This document shows positions 11,742-25,100 of a stretch of DNA of 49,297 nucleotides, piece by piece; the stretch's first letter is position 1, and every line of letters starts with the position of its first letter. Under the pieces are notes generated by a model. It searched no databases. It was given only the letters and a program-made list of their open reading frames with translations, and was not told the DNA's origin. The stretch is taken from NCBI GenBank assembly GCA_001584585.1, contig LSYV01000018.1, forward strand, positions 629,013 to 678,309, in the 5' to 3' direction. The DNA is from Gonium pectorale (taxonomy: Eukaryota; Chlorophyta; Chlorophyceae; Chlamydomonadales; Volvocaceae). The translations under genes and the position numbers were made by a program.

Positions 11742-14700
11742 ATAGCGACGAGGAGTGGGTCGCATAGCAGACCTGCTCTGGTGGGTTGCCCTGCAAACGC
11801 GCTAGGTCCGTGTTTCCTGTTGTGGTCCATCACGCACGCATGGTATGGGTTACAGATGCATGGGCGGGACGTGGGTACGCCGATGGAAAACAGTACGCTT
11901 GCGTGGTCTGCGGCCATGGGTGCCTTTCTTAGCTTGCTTCGTAAATCTCTATCTAGGAATCCCACGAAGCTGACTAAGCCCGTCGAGTTTTTAGTCGTAT
12001 GTCGGCGTGTGGAGGTGGACACGGGCGCATACGGTACGGTGGATTCATGCCAGCCTCCTATCAGCCCATTTCTACACGTACGCGTGCTCGAATGCAAGAG
12101 CCCATGCAAGCCGGCAAGCACTGACTGCACAGTGCTCTACATTCCGCTTTTTCATTAGATGGTTCTGGTACATACGGTCGCTTATTGTACGTAGGAAACG
12201 CGTGCTGGTACTGGCCGGGCGAAGCTGCTGCACATGCAGATTGGAGTACATGCAGGCAGCGATTTCTAGCACAAGCCACCCCGGGCGGCGATGATGCTGC
12301 CGTCCGCGCGCAGGCCCCTGCTTTAAAACCCAACGGGCCGTTTGCGGTTCTCGGGTACGGTTTTGAGCTGCGTGCCTCCCCAGTCTGGCCTGTGCGACTG
12401 TCCAGCTGGGTATTAGAGAGCATTCATGGTTTTCTGCGTACCTCCCCATCTATCTGCCTAGGAGGTCAACGTGCATGTATGCCCGTGGGCTGTGCCTGTT
12501 ATCTCGCCTATCTCGCCTGGCCACGAAGGCACGTACTCTCCGTTGGTACTGGGTATTCTTATCTTTCTGTTTTGTACTGATGCTTGCCTGCCAGGGCTGC
12601 TTGTCCACCATACGAGCATTCATTTGCGCAAGCCACCAACGTATTGCGGTTTTGTGGCATCCCGTCAAGTTGGAGCGGTTATCATGCAGCTTGCAGGTTG
12701 CTGTGTTATGCTGTGTGGTTGCTTGTGTGGAGCTGTGGACCCGTCTAAATCGCCATGGTAGAGGCCCTCCGTGCCAGGACGTCGGCCAGTGTCGAGCGGC
12801 AAGCGTTGCCTGTGATGTGGTCAAGGGGCAATACCCAATACGGAATGGGAAACGGGTCGCGTCGCGGACACCGAATCGCATACTGTACTCAATGGAAGAA
12901 CTTGTAGTGGTCTTGGTCAAGGGGCGATGGGGGGAAAGGTGAAGCTGCTGAAGGACGCCCGAACGCACAACATGTGGTTTATTTGCTACGGGGCAAAGTC
13001 TTGCGATGCAAGCAGAGCAGGTGCGCCATCTTGAATCGCCTGCCGGCATGGTATATCCTTGTAAGAGCGGACATGATAAGTGCGGGTTGAACGCCGTCGT
13101 CACCGGCAGCGGCGACGTGCGTGTGCCAGGCATATATATGAACGCAGGAGCACAGCGCCGATGGACCGCTAGCAGGGAGGACCGTCGAAGTCCGCGATCC
13201 ATCCGCTGCGTAAATGCGGGGAAGTACCAGACTCTCCGGTGGCATATCCTTTTAAGTCTGTAGAGGCCAACGCACCGTCGCGGAGGGGAGCACCCAAGGG
13301 GGTGCAGGGGGGCCGTATAAGGGTAGCTCGGCGGCGGGTAGGTCCACCCACATCCCTCGTTGCAGCGTTTTTTCCGCCGAGCAGTTGGGCAGCTGGTGCA
13401 AGTGCAGCTCCGCAATCAATTCGCGCCATAAGGAAGGGACCCCCCCCGCCCTGAGCCGCCGGCAGTAGGGACTGCCCCATACCGAGAAGGCCACACACGC
13501 ATGTATCGCATGTGTCGGCTCCGCGGTCCCATCACCATCCGGCTGGCCGGCGCATGTATGCACCCGGACACAGTCCCCCAGTACGCCCAGCCCGCGCCGG
13601 AAGAGACGCCGCCGGCGCACCTACATCCGACATTGGCTTTCCAAGGTCCCATGAGGGAAAGCACGTACCAACGAGTGCCCAACGGGTGGCACAGCTGCTG
13701 GCGTGTAGTGGAGGGGCACAAATGTCAATTGCGCTTCTGCGGCGGTGCACACGGCGGTGCAGGTGCCGCGCACAAGCCTCAGCGATGGCGGGCAGGCCGG
13801 GCAGCACAACATAACAAAACATATCATAGCGTAACATAGTACGGGCTGAATGGCGCCCGCCACGTGGGAGTAGAAGACGCGGGGTCGCGCACGCGGGTCA
13901 GTGGGGGCGTCAGCCGCAGACAGAACCGAGGGAATGTCCAAAAACGGAATGGCGGCGGGACCGAGGTGGGGTTGGGCTCGCTATTTGGTCTGGAAGCAGG
14001 ACAGGCACAGGACATGGGGGCTGCCGTACTCGTGGCCGCACCACATAGCCTGAACATAGCAATTATTGACAAGCAACTGGTTTTGCAAGCTCGAGTTGGC
14101 TGGAGAGTGCAGATGACAGCGCCCAAGGCAGCTGGATAAGGGGAGCGCGTCACGTGTCGGTCCCGGGACGGGACAGCAGCCGGAGGGAGGCGCCCTGTAC
14201 CAAGCGGCCGGTACGGAGTTTTTGGGGCTCTGGGCGTCTGGCGCGTCGGAGGAAGGCACATATCATCTTAATGCTGGCACGCCTGGAAACGCCGGATCCG
14301 CCCGCATATATGGCGGACCGGCACATGCCCCTGAGGCGCACGCTGCCGTACAGGTGTGGCGCAGCCCCCACATGATGCGGGGGACGGTGGTATCAAGAGT
14401 TGCCGTTGCCAGCGGTGGCACACGACAAGAAGCCTGCACGATAGCCGCACGCCATGCCGATACTTGTCTGGCATAGGACGCTGGTGTACAGGCTGGCGAA
14501 GTCATTTGCCAATGGGGCCGAGGGCGGCGGTCGGGATGGTGGCGGCAGTGGAGCGATGGACAGTGATCCTGCTGCCAGCAGAATAGAAGCAAAATCAGGG
14601 CTCGATAACATAGGCGGACCGCGTCCATTCACAGAACTACATAGACAGCCCGCATAGGGCGGCGGTGAATGCGGATCCACGGATGGCGGAGGCGGGGCAA

Positions 14701-15957
14701 CGGTGGTAGCAGAGCGGCATCGCACGCAAACCGCCCAAGCTGCAACCGGTCTTTTACCACGGCAATATGTGCGTCCATGTCCAGGCAAAGAGTGCGGTTG
14801 CCGAGTAGTAGGCAGCAGGCGCGGCCGTGGCGCCAGCTGTACGGCCGGGGCCCGGGGGTTGCGAATGCAGGGGCAGGCCACGGGGCCGAGGCTTCCGGGG
14901 CTGGTACCGACGTGGACGGTAGTGGACCTGGGGGACGGGGCTATGGACGGGGCGAGGGCGGGAACCAGACCGACAGGCGGGACGGTGGGCTACCAGGGCG
15001 TCGAGAGGTCGGGCGCCAAGTCTGCGACGGCCAGATGTGCTGCGGCCGGCGATGCGCGGCGGCTGCGGCGACTGCGGCGGGAGGGGTCCCAGGGGCGGAG
15101 GACTGTGCATGGGCGACGGTCGAGAGCACGGCGGCGAAGACGCCGCATGCCTTAGCCGAGGGACGGCGGCAGGGGATGGCGCGGACAGCGGTGGGGAAAT
15201 GCGGGTACGGTGGTCGGCTTTGGGGCGACCTAGAGTGACAGAAAGGAGCGCCGGCATGTGGGCGCAGCGGTAGTGTTGCAGGCGGGCACAGCAGCGTGCT
15301 GTCCACGTGAAGCCGCCAGAGGTGTAATGAGAGCCTCACCGCCGGAGGCATAATGAGGGGCTGTGGAGCCCACACTGTGGGCTTCCAGTGCGCCACAGCG
15401 CCCGGGAGCGGGTCCGGTGGGTGCCTGGTAGCTAGGGCCATGGCACGCAAGGAGCGGCGAATGACGGAATGAGGCGACAGCAAAGGCGGCGGCAAGGACG
15501 GCGGGGAGGGATGCGGAGCGGATGCCTGGACGGGGACGGCGAGGGCAGGCGGCAAGGTCCGCCGTTGGATGCGGCGGCGGGTGAAGGGTGCGCTGCCGCG
15601 GCAGCTAGGATGATATCGATGGGAGGGCGGCGGTTGCTTGTCGGGCGTAGTTGCGGTGAGACTGGAGGCCGTGTAAGGGCCGGAAGTCGGCTTTTCTGCT
15701 GTGTAAGGCACCGGTTCAGCATCCGTTTGCAGCAACTGCAAACTGACCATGGATGGCGAACACATTCACAAAGCATTCACAAACGCACCAACCGGCTGAT
15801 GTATTAGTATTTCTTGATTGGGTACCTTTTAGCACCTTGCACGACGGTGTGCATGCCCCATCCCCAGGAAGGGCCCGTGTGGATTAGGCATGCTACGGAG
15901 CCCAAGATCAAACAAGGCCCAGTGAAGTGAGGTGGTTTTTTGCCCCGGTGTGAGGTG
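11742..15957. other. no supported gene
   Basis: Long open frames occur on both strands, as expected in GC-rich DNA, but none shows a family motif, a coherent exon chain or conserved neighbours. Small local repeats are visible: ATCTCGCCT twice at about 12501-12517, CATAACA-like imperfect repeats at 13808-13838, and CATTCACAAA twice at 15765-15785. Confidence 0.45.
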
Positions 15958-16065
15958 TGGAAAATAGAGAAATCTGCAGAGAGAGAGAGAGTGGGAGATC
16001 TACGGCCATACACACCCTAAGGCGCGACGTTTCCAGTAGAGCGGGCGGGTACAATTCAAGACATG
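15958..16065 (-). repeat. dispersed repeat copy, inverted
   Basis: Read on the minus strand it runs CTTGAATTGTACCCGCCCG, then TGGAAACGTCGCGCCTTAGG, GTGTGTATGGCCGTAGA, a CT-rich tract and TGCAGATTTCTC. It shares its left part with 1695-1770 and its central TGGAAACGTCGCGCCTT with the copy near 48970. It appears to be the fullest copy away from the right edge and links the two partial versions. Confidence 0.6.
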
Positions 16066-17096
16066 TGACGTTCGTCCCGACCCCCAAAGTGGCTATCCAG
16101 CTTACCCGGTTTGTCGGGTGTGGGAGCCTGTTCCTAGTCGTCGGTGAATCGGTTACGCATGGCAGGTGGCCGGATGCTGCCAGCATGACGGCGCGCGGTC
16201 CTGTATGGGGGGGGGTCCGGGTGCGCCCGCATAGCGCTGTGGGCGGGGTCGGCGCAGCGTAGGGCAGGACCTAAATTTGGCTTGGATGGACCAAGAGGGT
16301 GCTGGATGAGGAAAATAAATGAGGCAGAGCACGCATGTGTGCGCGGGAGGCACGTTGCCCTCGACCTGGGGTCCTAGGCACGAGGGGCCGGGAACTTCTG
16401 CAAAGGGGCTCGTGCTTTGGGGCTATGAACGCCCATCCTGTTGTATAGTCAGTCAACGCTGCGCGCCTGTACGGCGTGGACAGGGTGGCCAGTTGGCCGC
16501 CTTGGCGCAAGTAAATTTGGTGCCATGTCAACAAGGCAGTCGCATCAAGCTGAGCTGAGCACTGACGTGGGGTCAATGTCACGAGTAGTGGCAGACAGGC
16601 GGAATTGAGCCACTCTACCTACGCCACCAAGCCCCTGCCATGTCACCACTAAGGCACAGGCTTGTAATTATTTGCATTCTTTGTTCGCAGTAGGCGAAAA
16701 AGCGTTGCGACGATGGGTCCGTGCAGTCGCCCAAGAAACTGAGATGTTTCAACTGAGGCATGTAAACACATTGAGTATGCATATTTCAATGCTGCCGCGA
16801 GCTCTTCGGCGTTGATATGACCCTGTCGACGCCGTACACAACTTGCTTGTTCGGGCAATCGAGACAACTATCGCTGGTAGTATTGTCACCAGGAGCATTA
16901 ACTATTCTCGGGGGCATTTACCCTGTTCTTGTGTCCCGTCCCAGCTGCGAGGCACGTCAGATAGAGGTTCGCTCGAGACGCCGAGACGCCGAAGCGCCGC
17001 TGCTTCTGAGCGCTACAGATTTTGGGCCTGGCTCCAGGCCTCTTGGTTAGCTTAGGCTTACCTGGCTCTGCATCTGGCAACGAGTTTGCCGACAGG
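16066..17096. other. no supported gene; upstream flank of Ser-rich copy B
   Basis: Nothing recognisable is coded. The stretch 16640-16900 is AT-richer than average and may be promoter or intron of the following gene. An upstream exon of copy B could lie at 16840-17060, where a frame ends in an acidic and basic run, but no splice site pair supports it clearly. Confidence 0.4.
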
Positions 17097-18364
17097 ATGG
17101 CCAGCTATCCGGGGGCGTCAGAGGCGGTGGTCGAGGCTGCGGCACCGTTCCTCAGTCCCTTTGCAGCCTACTGCCCCATAGCCATATCAAGAACTCCGAG
17201 CGTTAGTGACTGCGGCTCTCCGGCGGGCCCCGAGCGCAATCACGCCTTTGACGACCCCCTTGCTGCTGTGGAGCCAACTCCGTGGAGCAAGGTCGCTGAG
17301 TCAAAGTTTCAAGCTGTGCCTACCTCTGGGCGTGTCGACTATAAGAATGCAGCCATGGCTCCGGACTGTGGTTCGGCGACCACCTCCATGCGGAGCGCTT
17401 TAACATCCAGTTCACGGCCTTCCAGCACAAACATCAGTGTCTTCAGCTCCGTAGCTACACCGGGCCCTATACTCCCCTGCGCCATGGTCAGTGTGGGCTG
17501 GCCTCTACCGGCTAAGTCAGCAGCTGGAGGACGGCCGACAAACCACCAGGTGTCCCTCGACAGCAAGATGGAGAGGACAACCTCACTGCCCAGCAGGTGC
17601 GTTAGCCAAGCAGCGGTGCGGAATCGGGTTGGGGGCCAGCAGGTCGCAAACAAAGGGCTCCACGGACCTCCTCTGCTGCAATGATTGCTCAGGCTCCACC
17701 GTGACTCCGTCGTGCTGGCACTCCACATCCGTGCTCACCTGATGGCAGATCGCTCTGCCGTATACAATAATCATGACCCTTTTCCCCACCTGACTATCCG
17801 CAATGCGTCCATGGCCCCCCGGTCTTTGGCGGACGTGTTATGTACCTGTTATGTACCGTATGTGCACCGTCGCAAAGTATAGGCCTGCTGGCAACCATGG
17901 CGTTACTCCTATGCCTTGGTCTCAGGTTCGCCGGCTTGCTCCGGCAGTCCTCTTCCCGCAAAGTCGAGACCGTGTCAGCCAGCGGGGGATTGGCCTCAGT
18001 ACGACCAGCCGTACACTCCGGCAGCGACAGCAGTACCAGCGGCAGCGGCGGCTACGGCAAAGACCTCCTGCGCAGCATGTCTGACATGTGGGCCCGGCTG
18101 CGGGACCGCGAGCAGGGTGGCCACGGGGGCCGCAACAGCAGTCCCTCAGTGGGTGCGGTACTGAGGGTTGTGGAGGGAAAGCTCGTGTACGATAAGCCGC
18201 CGTCGGCGACGGCCAAGGGCGGGGTCGGCACCACCGCGGCCGGCAAGAGGCCGTCGCTGCCTGTTATTCGGAGCTCGGCGAATCTCCTGGTGGACGTTTT
18301 GGACATCGCGCCGGAGGAAGATGAGGGGGAAGAAGGGGTCATCGAGTCGTGCGACTCGCTGTGA
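17097..18364 (+). CDS. Ser-rich protein of unknown function, copy B
   Basis: Exons 17097-17596 and 17926-18364 join in phase 2 and give 312 residues from the ATG at 17097; the frame is open somewhat further upstream, so the start is uncertain. Exon 1 is Ser/Ala/Pro-rich without a recognised domain. Exon 2 begins FAGLLRQSSSRK and has DLLRSMSDMWARLRDREQGG, then GAVLRVVEGKLVYDK, nearly matching copy A. Unlike copy A it ends in an acidic tail with the run APEEDEGEEG. Both genes lie on the plus strand about 5.4 kb apart and share the intron position and phase. The nucleotide match across the MWARLRDREQGG block is strong while exon 1 is hardly alignable, so selection is concentrated on the C-terminal module. 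Function unknown. Confidence 0.6.
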
Positions 18365-21300
18365 CGCAGCGCCATCCGAGCGGTAGGGCTGCCTACCGTG
18401 CTGCTGCCGCCGCGCTGCGCTGTGGGTTGAGGCTCGCTTCCGTATCTTTGCTCGTGGCCCAGCAGTGTCCGCCCGGCGTTTATTGGCTGCTGTATTGCGA
18501 GGCCCTGCCTTAGTATTGAGATTCCGTACCCTGTGAGGACTGTGTTTGATGTGGGTTGCGGGCAGTCGAGGGGAGACGCGTGGTTGGCTGCGTCGCCTTG
18601 TTGTGCTCGCGTTGCATAGCGGCACCCGCACACACTACGCACGCACGACGCACAAGAGCTGCAAGGAGGCTCTGAGAATGGCATCACGTTTGTTGCATCG
18701 CCTGCATACAGCGAAATTTGGCTGTGTGCTGAGCCACACGCTGAGGGCCCCGATACCATACGCTCAGGCGACCTCCGCGAATAGTTGTTGTTGTGGCTGC
18801 TGTCCACATGTTTCATCGCACGTAAAACGACGCAAACCAACCCAACTGATATGGGTATAGGCCTGATCGAGTGCTTGCGCTGTACGACAATGAGCGAACG
18901 AGCTCGGGCACGAGGAGCGAGATTGATGCCAACCGCTGCAGGAACATCTTCTACGCCGGAACGCCGCCCCTGCTTCCCGACCCTTTGAGCGTGTGTAGCT
19001 GCCATGGGTGGTTCCTTTTTGCGTACGCCAACGTAAAGGCGGCCTTAACTGCTGGCAGACTGTCAGACTCTCCTGACGATTTCCTGATCTGCTTATCTGC
19101 CCCTGCTTTCTCCACACCTCGGCGCCGTACTGCAAGTCCGAATGCTTCCTCCCCGTCTTCCTCTTGCACAAGGTCACGCCTGGTCTCCGGCGTCCGCTAT
19201 TCGATTCCTTGCATGGTCACTTGTTTCTTGGGTCGACATTGGGTTGGGATTGTCCAGGCGTGCCGTGACTGCGCGTCCAAGGCCACTTCCCTTGATGTTA
19301 TCACGAGTCGTGCAGCCGGCGGACATGAGTGCTGCACCCCGGAGGCCGCGGTCGTTAATGAATATTTTATGGGAGAAAAAATCAGCGTGCGTGCGCGGTA
19401 TGTTTCACCGTGCCGTTTGTCCGTACGGCAGACGGTGCCGTATCCCGTTTTTTTTCCATGGGATAATGTTGCTAATTGTGTGTGTACAGTGGAAAAGTGC
19501 TGAGCCTCTAACTGCTGAATCTTTTACTTCTGACGCGTTGTACACATACCGGTAAATCCATTATTGGAGTACCCACACGTCGGGCTGACGCGCACGTCTG
19601 CCGTACTGGCGCGTGCTATGGGCAGTGCAGCGCCTTCGCATCTCCTTGTGCTGCGGCACCCAGTCTGCCCAGACGGGATTTGTGTTAGCCTTTGACAAAC
19701 AGCCTTGGAGAAGGGCAACTCGCGATCTTGATCACTACAGTCTTGGTGCGCTTTCCAGCGAACCTTACGTACAGACTCCTACTTGTGTATAATATCCATG
19801 TGCCCCTCTTCCTGTGCACTTTTATTTGTCGACCCGTGAGTCGTTAGTGTCCGTACATATGACCCAGAGCACCTGTCGAGGCACTGATCACTGGCTGGAA
19901 ACTCCGCGCGCGGAGGCCGGAAACATTGCAAGTCGATGGCGCGGTGCACCTCGAAATAAAGGACATGCTGCAGCGCTAAGGCGGAGGAGAGCCAGGGCCT
20001 ACTCAACCTTGCCTTGCCTGCCCGCCTTCCTCCCTTACGGCCGCCAGCAAGCAAGCAGCTTCCTATCTTCAGTCCGACTGCGACTATCAGTCGGTGGGGT
20101 AGCCCTGCCTGCCCTGGCGCACGGAAACCCGATGCGTCACCCCGGGGTGAGACCACGCAGTTGCGACACGTGCCGAGGGCCCAACTGCCCAACTCCACGA
20201 CCGCCAGCGGCCCACTGCAGGCCCCGACAGCACGCTGCAGCGGCGGTCGCAACAAACTCCCTTCGCCCTCAGGGCTAGGAGCTCGGCATTCGCACATCCA
20301 ACACAAACGCCACCGCGCCACCGCAAGCCACAAGTGCAGTCTATGTGCAAAGCCTAACGTTTCATCTGGTGGCCTCCGGCATGCGCGAATCTCAAGACCC
20401 GCGCGCACACAGCAGCCCCAATGCGCACACTCGCACAGCGGCGGCCGCGAGGAGCCACGCTACTATTAAGCTAGTCCGCTGCCACCTGTGCAAGAGCCAC
20501 ACAAGCCACACGGAAAAGGCCAGGGCATTGCCGCAGCCTCAGTGCGCTCTCTAGCAGCGGTGTAGTAGCAGTGCACTCTACCTTGGAAAGGCGGCGGCAC
20601 AGCTGGCGGTGGCCAATGTCAGCACCCGTCTCAATCAGCGAATAGCTAAAGCCCACTTGGCATTGGCCAACATACCGTCTATGACGGGCGCTTACGCAGT
20701 TCTAGGTAGGGGTACATACAAGCCGACGCAGGACATCACGGTCCTACACTCACCCCGCGCGTCAATTATCAGACCGACATCCCCTCCTCCGCTAGACCAA
20801 CCAACGCGACCAACACCACAACAAAGCATGACCAACGTCCCAGCCATCGTGACGCAAAATGAAGAGTATGAATACAACGGGGAGGCACAGGCCAAGTTGA
20901 AAGGCGCCCGCGGCACGCGAAGGGACGGGTTCGCTCTGCTTAATATCCTGCGCCGGTGGCAGTGCACTCCATAACTCCGTGTGCGGTCTTCACCCAAGCA
21001 GCGACCGAGGAAGCACTTTCCCAGCAGTTTCCTCTCTGCCAGCACATCCGAGTACAGAATCGGCGGCTTATGGGCAGGCCAGCTGTGGCGCACAACATAG
21101 GGTAGCTGCGAAGGCTCCGACTTGCCACCCATACTTCGTCGACACCGCTCATCGAATCATCGGTAACGATTGATTGCCCTGTGTGCCCATAAACATACGG
21201 AGGGGACATAGAAGCGCCGGCGTGTAAAGCAGAGTGCGGGCTAGAGGAACGCAGCAAAAACCCGCACCGTTCACCACCCTACAGAAGGCTTGCACAAATA

Positions 21301-22119
21301 TCGTGATCCCTTATCACGCATGTCCTCTTTTCAGATTAACAGGTCCATAGAAAGGTCGGTCTCGGAGGAACAAGCAGGAATCGCCCGGTATCCCTAACAG
21401 CCGCGGCGATCCTTTCACGTGGGGAACATCCAATCGGCTAAGCAGGGACGAGCTCCGCGGGCCGTGGGAATCGCCGCGGCCCCTCGCTCCTCATGATTGA
21501 AGAACGGATAGCCGCCCAGCGCGCTTCAGTCATCGCACGCTATCCAACCTCCACCCCGTACCCCCCCCATCAACAAGTGTCGCAGGTGAGCCCCACTGCC
21601 GTGGCACAGAGGAGCCGAGGGTGGTCAACGCCGCAGCACGCGCAGTGCAGGCACCCGGCCTCCCGCCTGAACCCGCCTTGCAGACAATGCGACGCCAAGA
21701 GGGCTGCAGGCAGGAGGGGCAGCGCAGCCCAGGCACTTGCGGACGGCAGCGCACAAGCCTGTGTCCAATGGCGAATGGGAGCCACTCGGCAAGGCTAGGG
21801 CCACTGCAGCCCCGAGTCCTCTCGGGCGCTACGGGAATTATTGCGGCGACGGCACCGTGGCGTAGTGCATGAAGTACTTCAAGTGACCACAAGCAGTCAG
21901 TCCCTCACCCCGCCTGCCAGTGTCAGTCCCTCGCGCCTTGTGGTTTTGCACAATCCTGGGAAGTAGCCCGCCGCTTAGAGTGCACTGAAATTCGTCAACG
22001 CCTGCTGAACCGCCTACAGAACTCATCATACCCGCACCGAGCACCAACCGGCACGTCGGTACGGAGGGGAGCCACAGAGCGGCCGTAAATAAACACGGTC
22101 CAACTGACAAAGACAACCA
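18365..22119. other. no supported gene
   Basis: Convergent gap between Ser-rich copy B and the 3' end of the cyclase gene. Several frames of 100-200 codons exist on both strands but show only the Arg/Ala/Pro composition of out-of-frame GC-rich DNA. No domain, TE motif or reliable splice chain was found. Parts next to each gene are presumably 3' UTR. Confidence 0.45.
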
Positions 22120-25100
22120 TCAACCGTCTACCGCAGCAGTCGCGGATATGGTGGAAGTGCTGCTGGCAGCGGAGCGCGCCGGCATTGGGCCGGCGGGCGG
22201 CTGGCTAGGGGCGCCCGCTTCGGCCCCTCGGCCAGCCAACGGGTGCTTTTGCTCCAGCTGCCTGGGGTGGGGGCCGGGGTCAGGGAGCAAAAGGGTACAA
22301 GGAGGCAACGACGCAAGTATGTTGGTGGCCTGGGAGGAGTGGCGTCAGGCGTCAGGATACTGACGTAAGATCGACAAGACCGACAGGAGCCTGCCGATTC
22401 GAGCTGCCTTCCCGGTGTCGCGTAGCACACCCCAGCCTGCGCACACCCGGGAAGGCACTGGCCGCGAAACCTCAACCTCCTATACACTGCCAGGCGCGCA
22501 CACATACACACGCGCTCCCACCAGGATGCCTTTGTTAGCTAGCTTGTAGGCCTGTTTGCTGCACTCCGTCACGCATGTGTAGCACGCACACTCCCACTGG
22601 AAAGCTCCCCAACCGCCAGCGCACCCCCCTCAACAGCGGGCCTTACCCACACACAAAGGCGCCCGCCAGCGCCCGCCTCCTCGCCGCCGACGCCACACCC
22701 TCCGCAGCCGGCACGAACACCAGCCAGCGGCCCCGCGCTGAGACCCGCCCGCCGTCGAGGCCGCCGCCATGCGTCTGCGGAGCCTCGGGCCACGGACCAA
22801 CTGCCTCGTCCTCCGCCGTTTGGGCCCGCAGCTGCTCGCACGCCGCCGCCTCCCGCTGGGTGGCCTCGCAGCACAGCACCTGGCCGCTCGCCGCCGCCGC
22901 GGACAACTTGGCGGCCGCGCTGACGGGGCGGCCCGTGTACGCCAGCGAGTGGGTTGCCTCGTGGCGGACCAGGTCCGTCCATCCGGTGCAGATCGCTGCG
23001 TGCATCCTGCATCCCATCCACGGCATATCGGCCGGAGCGAGACGTGGATGTGGAGGGGAGGCAGGCAGGGATGGGGGCCGCCAGTCGCAATGGGGTGATT
23101 GTCGGGAAGGGCAGATCAGGCGCTTGGTCGTGCTTCCGCGCGCGGGTGTTGCAAGATACCGGCAAGCAATGCTTGGGGCTGCGCCTTCGGGGCACCGACG
23201 GCCCTCCGCCGGCAGGTTTGCGGCGCCCTACCAATGCCCACGCAACCAGCCCCATAGCCGTGCCGAACATTCTGGCATTCACAGCGGTCTGCAGGGCCAG
23301 CCCCCCATCGTGGTTCAGGTTCTCGTTTAGGCCTTCTCTGACTTCTAGGTTCCCGGATCCTTTCACAGGCCTCACGCGTCCCCATCACAGTACCCACCTG
23401 GGGCCGCGCAGGAGCACCGCGGGCGGCGCACTCGGCAGAGCCAGATGGGATTCGGAGATCTCGCGGCTCAGATGACCCACGGGTCCTTCGATGCGCAGCT
23501 CCTCCTCCGCCTCCGCCTCCACCTCCACTGTCCCGTCTTGCGATGGCTTGGCACGCGGGCTCCCATCCCCGGGAGGTGAGGCGAGCCCCAACGGCAGCTC
23601 GCGCAGATGCTGAACGCCGGCCTGGTTGCAAGAGTAGATTGGAAGACAGGGTTTTGCGTGAGGGAGTTCGAGGACACGAATTTGAGGGAGACGAGGACGG
23701 AGTTGAAGGGAAAGGGGAAAGGGGAAAGAGACGAGGAGGGAGGGATGCATCCGGTAGACGTTGCATTTGAAGGGCTTGGAGGAAGTACAATACAGCCCCC
23801 CCAAAGAACGGCCCCCGCTAAAATCGGGCAGCAAAAGGCAACACGGCATCACACCTAACAGTGCAGAGACCCCCTGCCGCAGTGCCCTGGTGTGCAGCGC
23901 GGCCCAGCGGGAGTGCGCTGCTCCCTTATCCGCGTAGACAACCCTCATCCGCGAGTTTGCAAGCGCACCGATAATCACCTGCTTGCCACTCCCGCACCCC
24001 CACGCATTGCTTACCTCCTGTGGACCCGCACGCATCGCTTACCTCCTGTGGACGCGCACGCACGCCACCGCCCGCTGCAATCACGAGCGACAGTGCCGCG
24101 CCGGCAGTCCCGCCGCCACCACCATTCCCGCCACCAACAGTAGCACGGCCGCCGCCACTTGTGGGCGGAAGGCTGGCATAAGTGGGATCAGCCGGGCCCT
24201 GCAGAAGGCCCGCTGGTTGCTTGCTGGCCCGGGGGCTGCCAACAGCCGCGTCCGGCACCTCGAGCTTCACGTTTCGGAAGGTGACACGCGCCCGATGCGA
24301 CGGAGCGCGATGCAGGCGGCTGCGGTCCCCCGGCGTTGCAGCGGCGCCCAGGGCCCGGGCGCGCGCCGCAGCGGCAACTGCCGCCACCGCGGCCGCCGAC
24401 GCAGCAGACATGCCACCGGTAGCGGGTGTCTCCACTTCAGCCCCTGCTGACCTTGGCCCCGACGCCAGACTGGCGGCCGACGGGTCCCATGTACCTGGCT
24501 GGGTCGGGGCAACGGGCGGCCAAAGGCCACCGGCGGCTGCGGTCACGCTGGCGCTGGTGGTGGCGCGGCGCGATGTGCCATCCGCGATGGTAGAACGCAG
24601 GTACGTCATGGAGGTGCCGCGGGACGGGCTGGGCCGCGCGGCAGCCCCCAATCCTGCCACAGCCATCACCCCAGCCACCGCCCCACCGACGGCACCGGCC
24701 CTGGCTTGCGGGTGCTCCCGCAGCTCCCTCAGACTGCTCCGCGCGCCGTGGCGCCACGGCGGCTGCCGGTGCCGGCCCTTCCAGGACCAGCTGCTCGCCA
24801 TGAGCTGACTCTCGCTGGCCGAGCTGCCTATCGAGTGGCTGGCCAGGTCCGACTGCCCGGTCGTCGCCCGCGGCAGCAGGGCGCGCGTGCCGTTGATCGA
24901 TGGGTCGTCGGCCGCCGCGTACGCTGACGGCGCCAGTGCCACTACCTCACACAGCTCATGGCAGAGGAGCGCCTACGTGAAGACAGCGGCAGGCGGAGCG
25001 TATGTGCGATGAGCATGGGCTTGGGGTCATGTGAAGCGTGAGGAGCGCTTGCGGCCAGGCATGGCAGGGGTTATGCGCGCTGGGACCCCAGCGCTCACCG

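Noticed and set aside
12450..13415. 321-codon minus-strand open frame
   Set aside because: No domain, irregular composition with many Cys/His/Arg, no conserved neighbours or plausible splice context; open frames of this size occur by chance in GC-rich DNA.
14941..15765. 274-codon Pro/Ser-rich minus-strand open frame
   Set aside because: Composition typical of an antisense or random GC-rich frame; no motif or repeat structure supports coding.
19779..20408. 209-codon minus-strand open frame
   Set aside because: No recognisable family, and nearby frames on the opposite strand are equally open; nothing favours this one.
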